From WRCA01 sp964587855 (GTDB taxonomy: Bacteria > Pseudomonadota > Alphaproteobacteria > Rs-D84): DNA of 64,000 nucleotides. How positions within the stretch are numbered: the stretch's first letter is position 1; every line of letters begins with the position of its first letter. This document shows, one piece after another, positions 27,039 through 35,387 of this stretch. The stretch spans positions 1 to 64,000 of the forward strand of contig CAZPLT010000003.1 of assembly GCA_964587855.1 (NCBI GenBank), written 5' to 3'. The translations under genes were made by a program, and so were the position numbers. Under the pieces are notes generated by a model that saw only the letters and a list, made by a program, of their open reading frames with translations, made no database searches and had not been told where the DNA came from.

Positions 27039-27428
27039 ATGAAAAGAACTTTTGTCCTTGTTGCTTTATCATTTTCGCTTTTAGTAGGGTGTTCGTCTGC
27101 TAATCGTGGCTCTATTGATGATGCGACAGTTCTAAATTGGGAAAACGATATGGTAACAACCGAGCAATTCGTTCGTGATCATAAAAATTGTTTGGGAATA
27201 ACCCGTTCTTCGTATGAGCCCAGATCCAGATTGGCTAAACTTATCAGCCCAAATCAATCCAGTTTGATGCCAGATTGGGATGGTTTATGGGTAACTTTTC
27301 AATCTAATGAAAACAAAGATGTGGGGCAGCGTTCTTTGATGTCGGTTCCACCTAATTCCAGTGCCAGATCGGTCGGCGCGTATCGTAAATGTATGATGCG
27401 TCGAGGTTATTTATTGCGCGCAAATTAA
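27039..27428 (+). CDS. small lipoprotein, unknown function
   Basis: This is a 129-aa lipoprotein: signal MKRTFVLVALSFSLLVGC with the lipobox LVGC (Cys18). The mature part has further Cys residues (KNCLG, KCMMRRG) and a C-terminal AYRKCMMRRGYLL segment like that of small outer-membrane lipoproteins whose last helix carries a CM/RGY motif. No family name is assigned. The gene has its own promoter and lies just upstream of the ftsQ-like gene. Confidence 0.65.
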   Translation: MKRTFVLVALSFSLLVGCSSANRGSIDDATVLNWENDMVTTEQFVRDHKNCLGITRSSYEPRSRLAKLISPNQSSLMPDWDGLWVTFQSNENKDVGQRSLMSVPPNSSARSVGAYRKCMMRRGYLLRAN

Positions 27429-27450
27429 ACAATAAATTTTTTCTCTTTTA

Positions 27451-27459
27451 TGATATAAT
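27451..27459 (+). promoter_or_regulatory. extended -10 promoter of ftsQ-ftsA (leaderless)
   Basis: TGATATAAT at 27451-27459 is a TGnTATAAT extended -10. The ATG at 27468 begins 8 bases later with no ribosome-binding site. The predicted start is within one or two bases of the ATG. Confidence 0.55.
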
Positions 27460-27467
27460 TTAGTTCA

Positions 27468-28151
27468 ATGAAAAATAGATTTGTATTTTGGTTAATGTCT
27501 AGTATTGCGGTTTCGCTTGCAATTTATGTAGCGGTTCGCGTTAGTATAGTATTGTTGGGGCTGGGGGGGACATTATCAGATATAAAAAAGATTTCGGTTC
27601 ATTCCAGTAATGGTGAAACTGCCGATATAATTGAACGGCTGGGAATTACTCCGGGAACCAAACATATTGATTTAAATGACGTTTTGTCTCGTGTTTCTGC
27701 GGATCCAGATATTTCCGGGGCTGCAATTCGTCGTTTGCCAAATGGCGAAATCAAAGTTCGTGCCAATATGCGAGTTGTTGTTGCAAGTTGGACAGATGGT
27801 GAAAATTATTATCCACTTGATAATACGGGTGCGCCAATCAACAGGCCATCTCTAACAAGACCAGAAAACACTTTGATTTTTTCAGGTAAAGTTCCAAAAG
27901 ACATATCAACAATAACAAATATAATAAAACACACTTCGGGGATTTTTTATCGTATTGACAAGATGGAATTTGTAGAAGATAGACGTTGGAATATATTTTT
28001 ATTAAATGGAATTAAAATTATGTTGCCCGAAGAAAATTTTGAAGAAGCTATTAAAAAAATTGATAAGACAAATAAACAAACTATGATTTTAGACAGACAA
28101 ATAAAATTACTGGATATGCGGGATTTATCAAGACCACTGGTAAAATTATAA
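27468..28151 (+). CDS. ftsQ: cell division protein FtsQ
   Basis: FtsQ is the bitopic divisome protein that links early and late division proteins. The 227-aa protein has a short cytoplasmic tail, one membrane helix (about residues 8-32, LMSSIAVSLAIYVAVRVSIV), a POTRA-like domain beginning ISVHSSNGETADIIERLGITPG, and a beta-domain ending in LDMRDLSRPLVKL. The sequence is divergent, but size, topology and position directly before ftsA support it. The gap to ftsA is 6 bases. Confidence 0.8.
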   Translation: MKNRFVFWLMSSIAVSLAIYVAVRVSIVLLGLGGTLSDIKKISVHSSNGETADIIERLGITPGTKHIDLNDVLSRVSADPDISGAAIRRLPNGEIKVRANMRVVVASWTDGENYYPLDNTGAPINRPSLTRPENTLIFSGKVPKDISTITNIIKHTSGIFYRIDKMEFVEDRRWNIFLLNGIKIMLPEENFEEAIKKIDKTNKQTMILDRQIKLLDMRDLSRPLVKL

Positions 28152-28157
28152 ACAAAT

Positions 28158-29930
28158 ATGAATTTAACAGAAGGCTCTTTTTTATGTTTAGATATAGGCT
28201 CGAGCGGGGTTCATGCTGTTGCTGCACGGGTTTGTTTTGGACGACTGAAAGTTTCTGCGAATACATATGTTGAGTCCAGAGACTTGGCATATGCAGTAAA
28301 AACAGCAGTTGATAATTTAGAAGAACAAATAGGATCCAGATTTGATACAGCGTTTGTCACGGGTAATTTCGGAGAAATTAAATCAGAAATTTTTTCAAAA
28401 AAAAGTATATGGGAAACAGAACGCAAAATTACACCCAACGATATTCTAGAACAAATTTCAGATGTTACCCAGGACGATTTTTCTGTATTGCATATAATGC
28501 CGTTGCGTTATGATTTTGGGGGGGCACGAAATCTTTCTAATCCGCTTGGACATACCGACCATGCATTGCATTCAGTGTTTAATATAATTGCTTATTTGAA
28601 TAAAGGTTTGATGCGGGCAAAATCTGCGTTGCATGCTGCACATCTTGAATCCGAGGGTTTTTTTGATCCGATGTTTTTACTGGGATCGTCTGCACGTAAA
28701 GCATCAGAAAATTCTGTATTCATAGATTTTGGCGCAGAATTTACCAGTATTTCTATTTGGACTGCGCGTGGTCCGATGTTGATTGAAAAAATACCAATGG
28801 GTGGAATTGATATTACAAAGGCAATTGCTAATACTTTTAATTTATCAATTATAGAAGCAGAAAGATTAAAAATTTCCAGTATGAATCTGGCACAATCTGA
28901 TATGGACAGATTTACACCGGCAGATTCTAAATACGATATAACAAGATTTGATGTGAACGAAATATCGGGCAGTGTTTTTTCTGAAATTTTATGTCAGATT
29001 GGGAATATTTTAAACACAGGAATAGAAAAATATAATCCAACACAAATTTATGTAAGTGGTGGTGGTTCAGGTATTAGCGGTATGGAAAAATTTTTGGAAA
29101 AAGAATTTGGTATGCCGGTTAAAAATTTAGGTTCGTTTGGTATAGTTAATTCATTAGCAGAATTTGTATGGAATGCTGAATCTGAACGGGTCAAAGGATA
29201 TTTAGAACGCAGAAAAAAATGGGAAAAAATTTTTAATTTTTTTGCAGCGCCATTAAATTGGAAATTTTATCCACATCGAAAAAAAAGTATTCCTATTATG
29301 CCCAGCACTTTATGTTGGGATATGCGAAGTTCAGAAACTTATGCAAATTTTGAATCTGCAGATATCAGTATGATTCATGTTGATATAATGGATGGATTTT
29401 ATGTTGAAAAAATTGCCAGCGGAATTGATGAACTTCGATTTATTCGCGCGCATACCAAGGCTCATTTACATGTTCATTTAATGACTGAAAATCCGGCGAC
29501 TTGGACGAAAGAAGCAATTGAATGTGGTGCGGATACAATTATTGTTTCATCTGGAACAAACGGTGTAATTCGTGCGTTAAACGAAATACATTCTGCTGGG
29601 AAACGTTCTGGAATTGCTCTGCATCCAGAAACTCCGCTAGAAGTTATAGCATCAGTTTTAAGGAATGTTGATGAAGTAATGATAATGTCGGTTATTCCAG
29701 GTGAATCAGGACAAGAGTTTATAGAAGAGTCAATATCAAGAATTGCTTCGCTTGCTAATACCAGACGTAAACATGGATTAAAATTTAAAATTTCTGTTGA
29801 TGGTGGAATAAATCCAGAATCAGCAAAAAAATGTTGGGCGGCGGGCGCAGATTTTCTGGTATCAGGTGGTTTTTTAAGTAATGCACCAGATTTTGCAGTT
29901 GCGGTTCAAGAACTTTTATCAAAAAAGTAA
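28158..29930 (+). CDS. ftsA: FtsA fused to ribulose-phosphate 3-epimerase
   Basis: This single 590-aa reading frame contains two complete proteins. Residues 1-375 are FtsA, the actin-like anchor of FtsZ: LDIGSSGVHAV (phosphate 1), FIDFGAEFTSI (phosphate 2), VSGGGSGISGMEKFL (adenosine motif) and a basic amphipathic helix near 350-372 (KKWEKIFNFFAAPLNWKFY) like the FtsA membrane anchor. Residues 378-590 are a ribulose-phosphate 3-epimerase TIM barrel: MPSTLCWD, HVDIMDG (H407, D409), LHVHLM (H440), ALHPETPLE, MSVIPGESGQEFI and SVDGGI (D548). All four catalytic/metal positions are kept. No ribosome site precedes M381, so separate translation of the epimerase is unlikely. ftsQ is upstream; ftsZ does not follow. 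Confidence 0.9.
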   Translation: MNLTEGSFLCLDIGSSGVHAVAARVCFGRLKVSANTYVESRDLAYAVKTAVDNLEEQIGSRFDTAFVTGNFGEIKSEIFSKKSIWETERKITPNDILEQISDVTQDDFSVLHIMPLRYDFGGARNLSNPLGHTDHALHSVFNIIAYLNKGLMRAKSALHAAHLESEGFFDPMFLLGSSARKASENSVFIDFGAEFTSISIWTARGPMLIEKIPMGGIDITKAIANTFNLSIIEAERLKISSMNLAQSDMDRFTPADSKYDITRFDVNEISGSVFSEILCQIGNILNTGIEKYNPTQIYVSGGGSGISGMEKFLEKEFGMPVKNLGSFGIVNSLAEFVWNAESERVKGYLERRKKWEKIFNFFAAPLNWKFYPHRKKSIPIMPSTLCWDMRSSETYANFESADISMIHVDIMDGFYVEKIASGIDELRFIRAHTKAHLHVHLMTENPATWTKEAIECGADTIIVSSGTNGVIRALNEIHSAGKRSGIALHPETPLEVIASVLRNVDEVMIMSVIPGESGQEFIEESISRIASLANTRRKHGLKFKISVDGGINPESAKKCWAAGADFLVSGGFLSNAPDFAVAVQELLSKK

Positions 29931-29981
29931 AAAAAGAACCGAATAGTTTTTTGATTTTTTAATAGCTGTTTTTTTACTTTT
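29923..29981 (+). terminator. possible weak AT-only terminator after ftsA-rpe
   Basis: AAAAGTAAAAAAA (29923-29935) is the exact complement of TTTTTTTACTTTT (29969-29981). The stem is made almost entirely of A-T pairs and overlaps the stop codon, so termination here is uncertain. Confidence 0.3.
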
Positions 29982-30035
29982 CCCTTTTTATTGTTTTGTT
30001 TTTATGTTAGAATAGGGTAAAGAAATGGTGGGAAT

Positions 30036-32750
30036 ATGAGAATAAAAAAAGCAATTATTGTTGGTTTAATGCTGCCTTTGGTGTCGGAAGTCTGCGCCAT
30101 GTCAGCAGGGGCTGTCACTTATATGTCGACAGCTTCGTCACGTCCAAGCACGGCTGCACGTATGCCGACTTCGCAACCCAGCTCGACAGCCAGCAGTACG
30201 TCATCCAGTCCAACATCTACAAATGCTGGTTTGCTTGCAACTTGTGCAAATCCATTACCAGATCGTTTGACATCGGGACGTTGTATCGACAGATATGATT
30301 CTTGTTTGCGTCAGGATAACGTTTGTGGTGAACATTTTGAGCTTTGCTATAATTTAAAACAATTTAATAAATCTCGTATTATGTGCCAAGAATATTTGGC
30401 GCAATGCCCCGCTGAAGCAGTCAAAGCTATATTTGGAAATTCCGTAACTACATCTAATGATTTGTTGTCGGAAAACCGCACCATGTGTGATGGAGAATCT
30501 GTTTTGACCAAAAGAACATTTTCGCCAGCATTGGGTGATATTGGGGTTGCGGCTGATAGCCGTATAGATTTAGCCATCAAAGAGGGTAAAAACTGGGCGG
30601 CTGCTAACAGTGTTAAAACATGTAATAAAATTGCGGACGCTTGTATACAAAATGCTTGTAAGAAATCCCCACAGAAATGTATTTCTTTGGATGGCTTTTC
30701 TGATATAGACGCATCTGAAATGGTTAATATCGCTACATCTGGTGAAACTACATTACGTATAAATGCGGATATGCTGACAATGTGGCTTAATAATATGGCT
30801 TGGGATGGCGATAATGTAAAAAATTACATCAAAGAACAATGTCGCGATACAGTTGGTTCTAATGAATGGTGCTTTATGGTCACAAATGGCACACCAGCAA
30901 AAGAAGTTGATTTAACAGACAGCTTTAATATCCAAGAAGTTTATCAAGACATTATGTATAATGGTGTTGGTGCTCGTTGGAAAATGGCACAGTCCAAGAT
31001 AAAAGAGTGGGCTGCATTAGCAACTAAGAAATCCGTAGAACAATGTAAAGATGCAATGACAGATTGTGCTGTGAATGCATGTGGCGAAGGTTCCAAGGCT
31101 CGTTGCTATGGTTTGGCCAAAGATGGTAATACTGTCAGTATAAAAAATAAAGCTGGTTCTGATATTACAGGACAATGTCAAAATCTGATTGAAAACAACC
31201 AATATTGTAAAGACGTATTTCGTAATAAAGATACAGGTTCGGATGGTGATGTTTGGGCTGCTGTATGGACTGATGACTTGATGGGCGCAATTGTTGGATT
31301 GGATTCAGATTTGCAAAAAGCATTTAACGAAGCAGCAGTTGCTCAAATGCGCAGCAGTTGTCAGGTTCAGGCTGAAAAATGTGTAGAAGACGAATGTGGC
31401 ACAGACTTTTCTCGTTGCTTTATTACCAGTGCAGAGGCAAAGAAAAATGGCAGTGTTTCTTTTTCTGAGGGTTCAGCAATAAGCAGCAATTTATATGCAG
31501 GTGGATTTGATGAAGTTTTGGCACGTAACCTGTGTATGTTAAAGATTAAAAAATATACAGACTGCATAGATTATTTTGATGTTCAGTATGCCAAGGCAAC
31601 CACTGGAACCAGTGCAGATTCTTGGGGAACATCAAGTAATGTTCGTAATGCATGGTTAGATGCCGCAAACAGCGATTCTGCGGATAATATTTGTCGTGTA
31701 TCAGAAACTTATATAGATCAAGTTGATGAATCTGGTAATGCGGTTGATGCTACTAAAAAATTAGCATCCAAGGTTAAAACTTGTGCGACACAAGAACGTA
31801 GTATATTTGATGGTTTGTTATCAGATATCAGCAAGCGTGCTAATTCTGTATTGGAACGTGAGGCAAACGATCTTAAAAATGCGTGCGAAAATAGTAATGC
31901 CAAGGGCTCGACTGGTAAAAATTATATTTGGGCGGCATTGTCTGACTTGGATTCATCCGATGAATATGATGGGTTCAGCGATGTTACTGCAACCAGTAAT
32001 CCATTTGATGGGTTCTGTGCGGTCAGGGTAACAATTCGCTCCAATAATTCCAAAGTCAATGATGCGTTGGGTGGTGATAAATATATGTATTATCCAAAGG
32101 GTACATCCATGCAATGTTTAGGCCTTACATCAACTGAACTGGAAAAAGTTGAACGTGCAGTTGCATCAGATGTGAAATTCTGTGGCAAAGGCGACACAGC
32201 ATCAACAGCTGGATGTGTAGAAAAACTGTCCGGATTGCAAAAAACCCTTCGAATTGGTGGTGCAACACTGGCTGGTGTAGCGGTTGGTGGTTTGGGTGGA
32301 ACCCTGGCAGGGAATGCTTTGGAAAATGCTACTGCAAGTAAATCTAGTAAGAGTGAAAATACTATTAAATCTAGAAGCTGCGAGGCTTGTATACTAGCGA
32401 AGGGTGTGAATTATGATGGAGATTGTAACCCTGTTGATAGAGATTCAGAGTCTGAAGCCATAGTTGCCCAATGCCAATATCAGATTGAAAAATTAAAACC
32501 ATCAAAAAGTAGAGGTAGTTTATTAAATATGAAAAATACTGGTGGTAAAATTGGTGCTATTGCTGGTGCGGGTATCGGTGGTTTGGCTGGTGGACTTCTT
32601 GCTGGTAACTCTATCAATAAGAAAGCTGATAAAAAGCTTGAAGAAGCTCGTCAGCAAGCCATAGCAGACTTTAATGCTAATACAGATATAAATTGTTATA
32701 TCAATGGCAAAAAAGTCGCATCGTATGGTCAGGAAATGACCGTTAAATAA
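30036..32750 (+). CDS. 904-aa exported Cys-rich repeat protein with two glycine zippers
   Basis: I do not recognise this family. A signal peptide (IIVGLMLPLVSEVCAMSAGA) is followed by a Ser/Thr/Pro linker (about 33-65). A Cys-rich body carries three copies of a motif close to C-x5-D/E-x0-1-C-x3-C/EC-x4-5-C, starting at C196, C337 and C442 (TCNKIADACIQNAC, QCKDAMTDCAVNAC, SCQVQAEKCVEDEC). Near the C-terminus are two glycine-zipper segments (from I740, IGGATLAGVAVGGLGGTLAG, and from G836, GGKIGAIAGAGIGGLAGGLL), separated by another Cys cluster. The last part is a charged helix. It looks like a disulfide-stabilised envelope protein that inserts glycine-zipper hairpins in a membrane. A weak TAGAAT -10 lies at 30008-30013. 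Confidence 0.6.
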   Translation: MRIKKAIIVGLMLPLVSEVCAMSAGAVTYMSTASSRPSTAARMPTSQPSSTASSTSSSPTSTNAGLLATCANPLPDRLTSGRCIDRYDSCLRQDNVCGEHFELCYNLKQFNKSRIMCQEYLAQCPAEAVKAIFGNSVTTSNDLLSENRTMCDGESVLTKRTFSPALGDIGVAADSRIDLAIKEGKNWAAANSVKTCNKIADACIQNACKKSPQKCISLDGFSDIDASEMVNIATSGETTLRINADMLTMWLNNMAWDGDNVKNYIKEQCRDTVGSNEWCFMVTNGTPAKEVDLTDSFNIQEVYQDIMYNGVGARWKMAQSKIKEWAALATKKSVEQCKDAMTDCAVNACGEGSKARCYGLAKDGNTVSIKNKAGSDITGQCQNLIENNQYCKDVFRNKDTGSDGDVWAAVWTDDLMGAIVGLDSDLQKAFNEAAVAQMRSSCQVQAEKCVEDECGTDFSRCFITSAEAKKNGSVSFSEGSAISSNLYAGGFDEVLARNLCMLKIKKYTDCIDYFDVQYAKATTGTSADSWGTSSNVRNAWLDAANSDSADNICRVSETYIDQVDESGNAVDATKKLASKVKTCATQERSIFDGLLSDISKRANSVLEREANDLKNACENSNAKGSTGKNYIWAALSDLDSSDEYDGFSDVTATSNPFDGFCAVRVTIRSNNSKVNDALGGDKYMYYPKGTSMQCLGLTSTELEKVERAVASDVKFCGKGDTASTAGCVEKLSGLQKTLRIGGATLAGVAVGGLGGTLAGNALENATASKSSKSENTIKSRSCEACILAKGVNYDGDCNPVDRDSESEAIVAQCQYQIEKLKPSKSRGSLLNMKNTGGKIGAIAGAGIGGLAGGLLAGNSINKKADKKLEEARQQAIADFNANTDINCYINGKKVASYGQEMTVK

Positions 32751-32778
32751 AAAAAGCCGGCGAAAGCCGGTTTTTTTA
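32750..32778. terminator. bidirectional terminator after the 904-aa gene
   Basis: CCGGC (32757-32761), a GAAA loop and GCCGG (32766-32770) are flanked by an A-run on the left and TTTTTTT on the right. It serves the forward gene and the dnaJ-like gene ending at 32790. Confidence 0.85.
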
Positions 32779-32789
32779 TAAATAGTTAT

Positions 32790-33305
32790 TTAAATTATTT
32801 TTTTAAACCATTTTTTTAAATCGTCATAAGCAGCGGTTATTTTTGTAAATTCTGATGTTGCTATGCTTTTATTTTTTGCGGTATCTGGATGATATTTTTT
32901 TGCCAGTACTCGATATCTCGCTGATATTTCACGCCAATTTGCGGTTGGGGGCAGATCAAAAACTTTTAATGCGTTTGACACTGCAGCAGGCGCACGGACA
33001 GGGTGTTTACGTGCAGACGTTGTGTCAAATGCACTGCGTCCATTTAAAAAATTGCGCAGAAAATCAACATATTCCGCATTTGCGGCATCTGCGGCTGCAC
33101 GATCTTTATCCGAAATTCCGAATGTTTCACGTTCCCAATCTTGTTCTATTTCGTCATTACTCATCCCAGCATAATAATTCCAATTTTTATTATATTCTGC
33201 GGCGTGTTCTTTGCAGAACCAGTAATATTCGTTTAGGTTGCGTGATTTAGGGGCGCGACAGACGCCCGCCTTGGTACAACCTTTAAAATCACATTTTTTT
33301 ATCAT
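32790..33305 (-). CDS. DnaJ-domain protein with C-terminal J domain
   Basis: This is a 171-aa protein. The N-terminal part has a possible zinc-binding cluster (CDFKGCTKAGVC and a later CKEH). Residues 110-171 are a J domain: ALKVFDLPPTANWREISARY, then KKYHPDTA with the HPD loop, then ITAAYDDLKKWF. J proteins stimulate Hsp70 (DnaK) ATPase. Small proteins with the J domain at the C-terminus are common in alphaproteobacteria; their client is unknown. It overlaps xerD by 4 bases and ends the lptG operon. Confidence 0.85.
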   Translation of the reverse strand: MIKKCDFKGCTKAGVCRAPKSRNLNEYYWFCKEHAAEYNKNWNYYAGMSNDEIEQDWERETFGISDKDRAAADAANAEYVDFLRNFLNGRSAFDTTSARKHPVRAPAAVSNALKVFDLPPTANWREISARYRVLAKKYHPDTAKNKSIATSEFTKITAAYDDLKKWFKKII

Positions 33306-34159
33306 TTTTTATCTTTTTTTGCCATGGGATGATGAATAAATACGGCTTCTTTTAATTTTTCCGGCATCACATGAGTATAAATTTGTGTTGTTGCTATATC
33401 TTCGTGCCCCAGCATCATTTGTATTGCGCGCAAATTTGCACCATTTGCGAGCAGGTGTGATGCAAACGAATGTCTTAAAACGTGTGGACTAACGCGATTT
33501 GGTGAAATACCAGATAAAACCGCACATTTCTTTAGGATTTTAAAAAAGCCATCGCGTGTTAAATGTCCTGTTTTGGATATAGATGGGAAAACATATTTAG
33601 AATTTTCATCCCCACGCAGATCTAGCCATTTTTCTAATGCGTTTTGGGCACCATTATGCATTGGAACCATTCTTTCTTTTGCCCCCTTGCCATGAATTAA
33701 TAATTTGTCGCCCAGTATGGCGGTCGTGGGAAGTTCACATAATTCAGAAACGCGCAGGCCCGATGCATATAATAATTCTAGCATTGCACGCAAGCGCACA
33801 GCATTTCTGGTATCACCAGCATTAGAAATTAATAATTCTACTTCGTGTTCCGTTAAAAATTTTGGTAATTTTTTTTGTTTTTTTGGCAGTTCCAGACCAT
33901 CGGCTGGATTTTCAGTTATCATTTTTTCAGCCGCTAAAAATTTATAAAACTGCCGCAATGCGCTGGTCTTTCTGGCAATAGAAGCAGGTGTTTCATGCAG
34001 GCTGGCCAAATAATTTTGTAATTGAGATTTACCGGCAGAAGAAAGGTTCCCAATGGCTTGGTTTGCCATACGCAGATCACGACCATATGCCTCAAGCGTC
34101 TTAGTGCTGCGACCCTTTTCAGCTGCCAACATTTCCAAAAAAATTTCAATATGATTCAT
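33302..34159 (-). CDS. xerD: site-specific tyrosine recombinase XerD
   Basis: XerC/XerD resolve chromosome dimers at dif. The 285-aa protein has the N-terminal SAM-like domain (FLEMLAAEKGRSTKTLEAYGRDL) and a catalytic domain with Arg in YASGLRVSELCEL, HVLRHSFASHLL (His/Arg), LGHEDIATTQIYTH (His and the Tyr nucleophile). The C-terminal HHPMAKK resembles the XerD-type HHPRA tail, so XerD is preferred over XerC. It lies in an operon with lptG and overlaps the small gene upstream (ATGA) and the dnaJ-like gene downstream. It is not an integrase of a mobile element. Confidence 0.92.
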   Translation of the reverse strand: MNHIEIFLEMLAAEKGRSTKTLEAYGRDLRMANQAIGNLSSAGKSQLQNYLASLHETPASIARKTSALRQFYKFLAAEKMITENPADGLELPKKQKKLPKFLTEHEVELLISNAGDTRNAVRLRAMLELLYASGLRVSELCELPTTAILGDKLLIHGKGAKERMVPMHNGAQNALEKWLDLRGDENSKYVFPSISKTGHLTRDGFFKILKKCAVLSGISPNRVSPHVLRHSFASHLLANGANLRAIQMMLGHEDIATTQIYTHVMPEKLKEAVFIHHPMAKKDKK

Positions 34160-34281
34160 TGCAAAACGACTTCAGTGACATTACGAACAGGTGGAAATGA
34201 TATTATCATTAAAATCAATAATGCCGCGATTAATATAACCAGCAACCATTTTTTTAAATTAGTTTTTTTGTTTTTTCTCAT
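34156..34281 (-). CDS. 41-aa single-span membrane protein
   Basis: This short gene fills the gap between lptG and xerD. It starts one base after the lptG stop (ATG 34281-34279) and its TGA overlaps the xerD ATG (34156-34159). The product has a basic N-terminus (MRKNKKTNLKKW), one hydrophobic helix (LLVILIAALLILMIISF) and a short tail (PPVRNVTEVVLQ). Gene packing on both sides and the K-in topology argue it is real. No function is known. Confidence 0.65.
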   Translation of the reverse strand: MRKNKKTNLKKWLLVILIAALLILMIISFPPVRNVTEVVLQ

Positions 34282-34282
34282 T

Positions 34283-35350
34283 TTATATTGCCTCGAATGA
34301 TACTATCCACATTGCTGCGAAAGTAGTTATAATAAGTGGTGGTAATCCAGCGGCTAGAATCGTTGGTAATGCGCCACTGGTGCCCAATGCACTGAATACA
34401 TTCATAACAAAATACAATACAAAGCATACTAGAATTCCCATGCTAAATTTCATACCAAAAGAAAAGTTTCTGCGCTCGCGAGTTTGTGAAAATGCAGTCC
34501 CAAGGGTTGTCATAGCAATCAGCGTTAACGGTAAAAATAATAATGTCCAAAACTGGGTTAAATGTGCACGAATAGGCAGACCCATTTGTTGCATATTTCT
34601 GATCATTTTTGGCAGCTGCCAAAATGATACTTGGTCAGGTTTAAGATGTTTTTCTAGAAAGTTTTTTGGTGTTGCCTGGGATGTATGAGACCAATTTTTT
34701 GTTTGTGATAGCATACCATTTGTACCAAATGTACGGGCAGACTTTGCAGAAATTTCACCATTTGACATTATAAGTTCTTTGGTTTCAACCCGTTGTAAAA
34801 ATTTTGAATTAATGTCCTGTAATAATACTGTAACGTCAGAAAAAACGAGATTCTTATCTTTTGATTGTTTTACACCCTCGGCACGCATAATAAATGAGCC
34901 ATCTTTCCCAGATTCACGAATCCATATCGCATTGTCCGAAAGATTAAAATTATCTATATCTATATTAGTTGAATTTTTTTTAACAGCGTAAGGATTTATT
35001 ACCCCAGTTGTAAATATTCCAATAAAACAAGCAGTTATTAAAAAAGGCTTCATCTTTTGCCATGGGGATAATCCAGCCCCAGAAATAATCACCGATTCGG
35101 AAGATTTTGTTAAATTATAGGATGTAAGCAAAGTCCCCATAAACACGGCAATGGGTAAAAATATGGGGATGTATTCCAGCAAACTGAAAAAAGAAACATT
35201 TGCTGCAATAAGCGCGTTTCCTTCGCGTGGTAGTTTTTCTATAAAAGTTATAGCAAATATAATTCCCGAAATAATTAATAAAACCAGTCCCAGCCCAGAT
35301 AAAAATCGTTTGGATAAGAAAATGGTTAAAATTTTTGGCTTTATTCTCAT
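34283..35350 (-). CDS. lptG: LPS export ABC transporter permease LptG
   Basis: LptF/LptG/LptB2 drive lipopolysaccharide transport to the outer membrane. The 355-aa protein has six hydrophobic segments around a periplasmic beta domain, in the YjgP/YjgQ (LptF/LptG) plan. The N-terminal region (TIFLSKRFLSGLGLVLLIIS) and LTSYNLTKSSESVIISGAG agree with LptG rather than LptF. It is the first gene of an operon that continues through the 41-aa protein, xerD and dnaJ-like. Its -10 box overlaps that of divergent greA. Confidence 0.85.
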   Translation of the reverse strand: MRIKPKILTIFLSKRFLSGLGLVLLIISGIIFAITFIEKLPREGNALIAANVSFFSLLEYIPIFLPIAVFMGTLLTSYNLTKSSESVIISGAGLSPWQKMKPFLITACFIGIFTTGVINPYAVKKNSTNIDIDNFNLSDNAIWIRESGKDGSFIMRAEGVKQSKDKNLVFSDVTVLLQDINSKFLQRVETKELIMSNGEISAKSARTFGTNGMLSQTKNWSHTSQATPKNFLEKHLKPDQVSFWQLPKMIRNMQQMGLPIRAHLTQFWTLLFLPLTLIAMTTLGTAFSQTRERRNFSFGMKFSMGILVCFVLYFVMNVFSALGTSGALPTILAAGLPPLIITTFAAMWIVSFEAI

Positions 35351-35359
35351 AATTTTTTA

Positions 35360-35367
35360 ATTATAAT
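35360..35367. promoter_or_regulatory. overlapping divergent -10 boxes of lptG and greA
   Basis: ATTATAAT at 35360-35367 contains TATAAT on the plus strand (35362-35367, toward greA) and on the minus strand (35365-35360, toward lptG). RNA polymerase cannot occupy both at once. The lptG ATG follows its -10 by only 9 bases, giving a nearly leaderless message; greA has an AAAGGA ribosome site. Confidence 0.5.
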
Positions 35368-35387
35368 CTGCATTAAAAGGAAAATCT

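Noticed and set aside
33302..34159. Tyrosine recombinase as a sign of a mobile element or integron
   Set aside because: It matches XerD in length, all catalytic positions and its HHPxA-type tail, and sits in a housekeeping operon; no att-like repeats or cargo genes seen.
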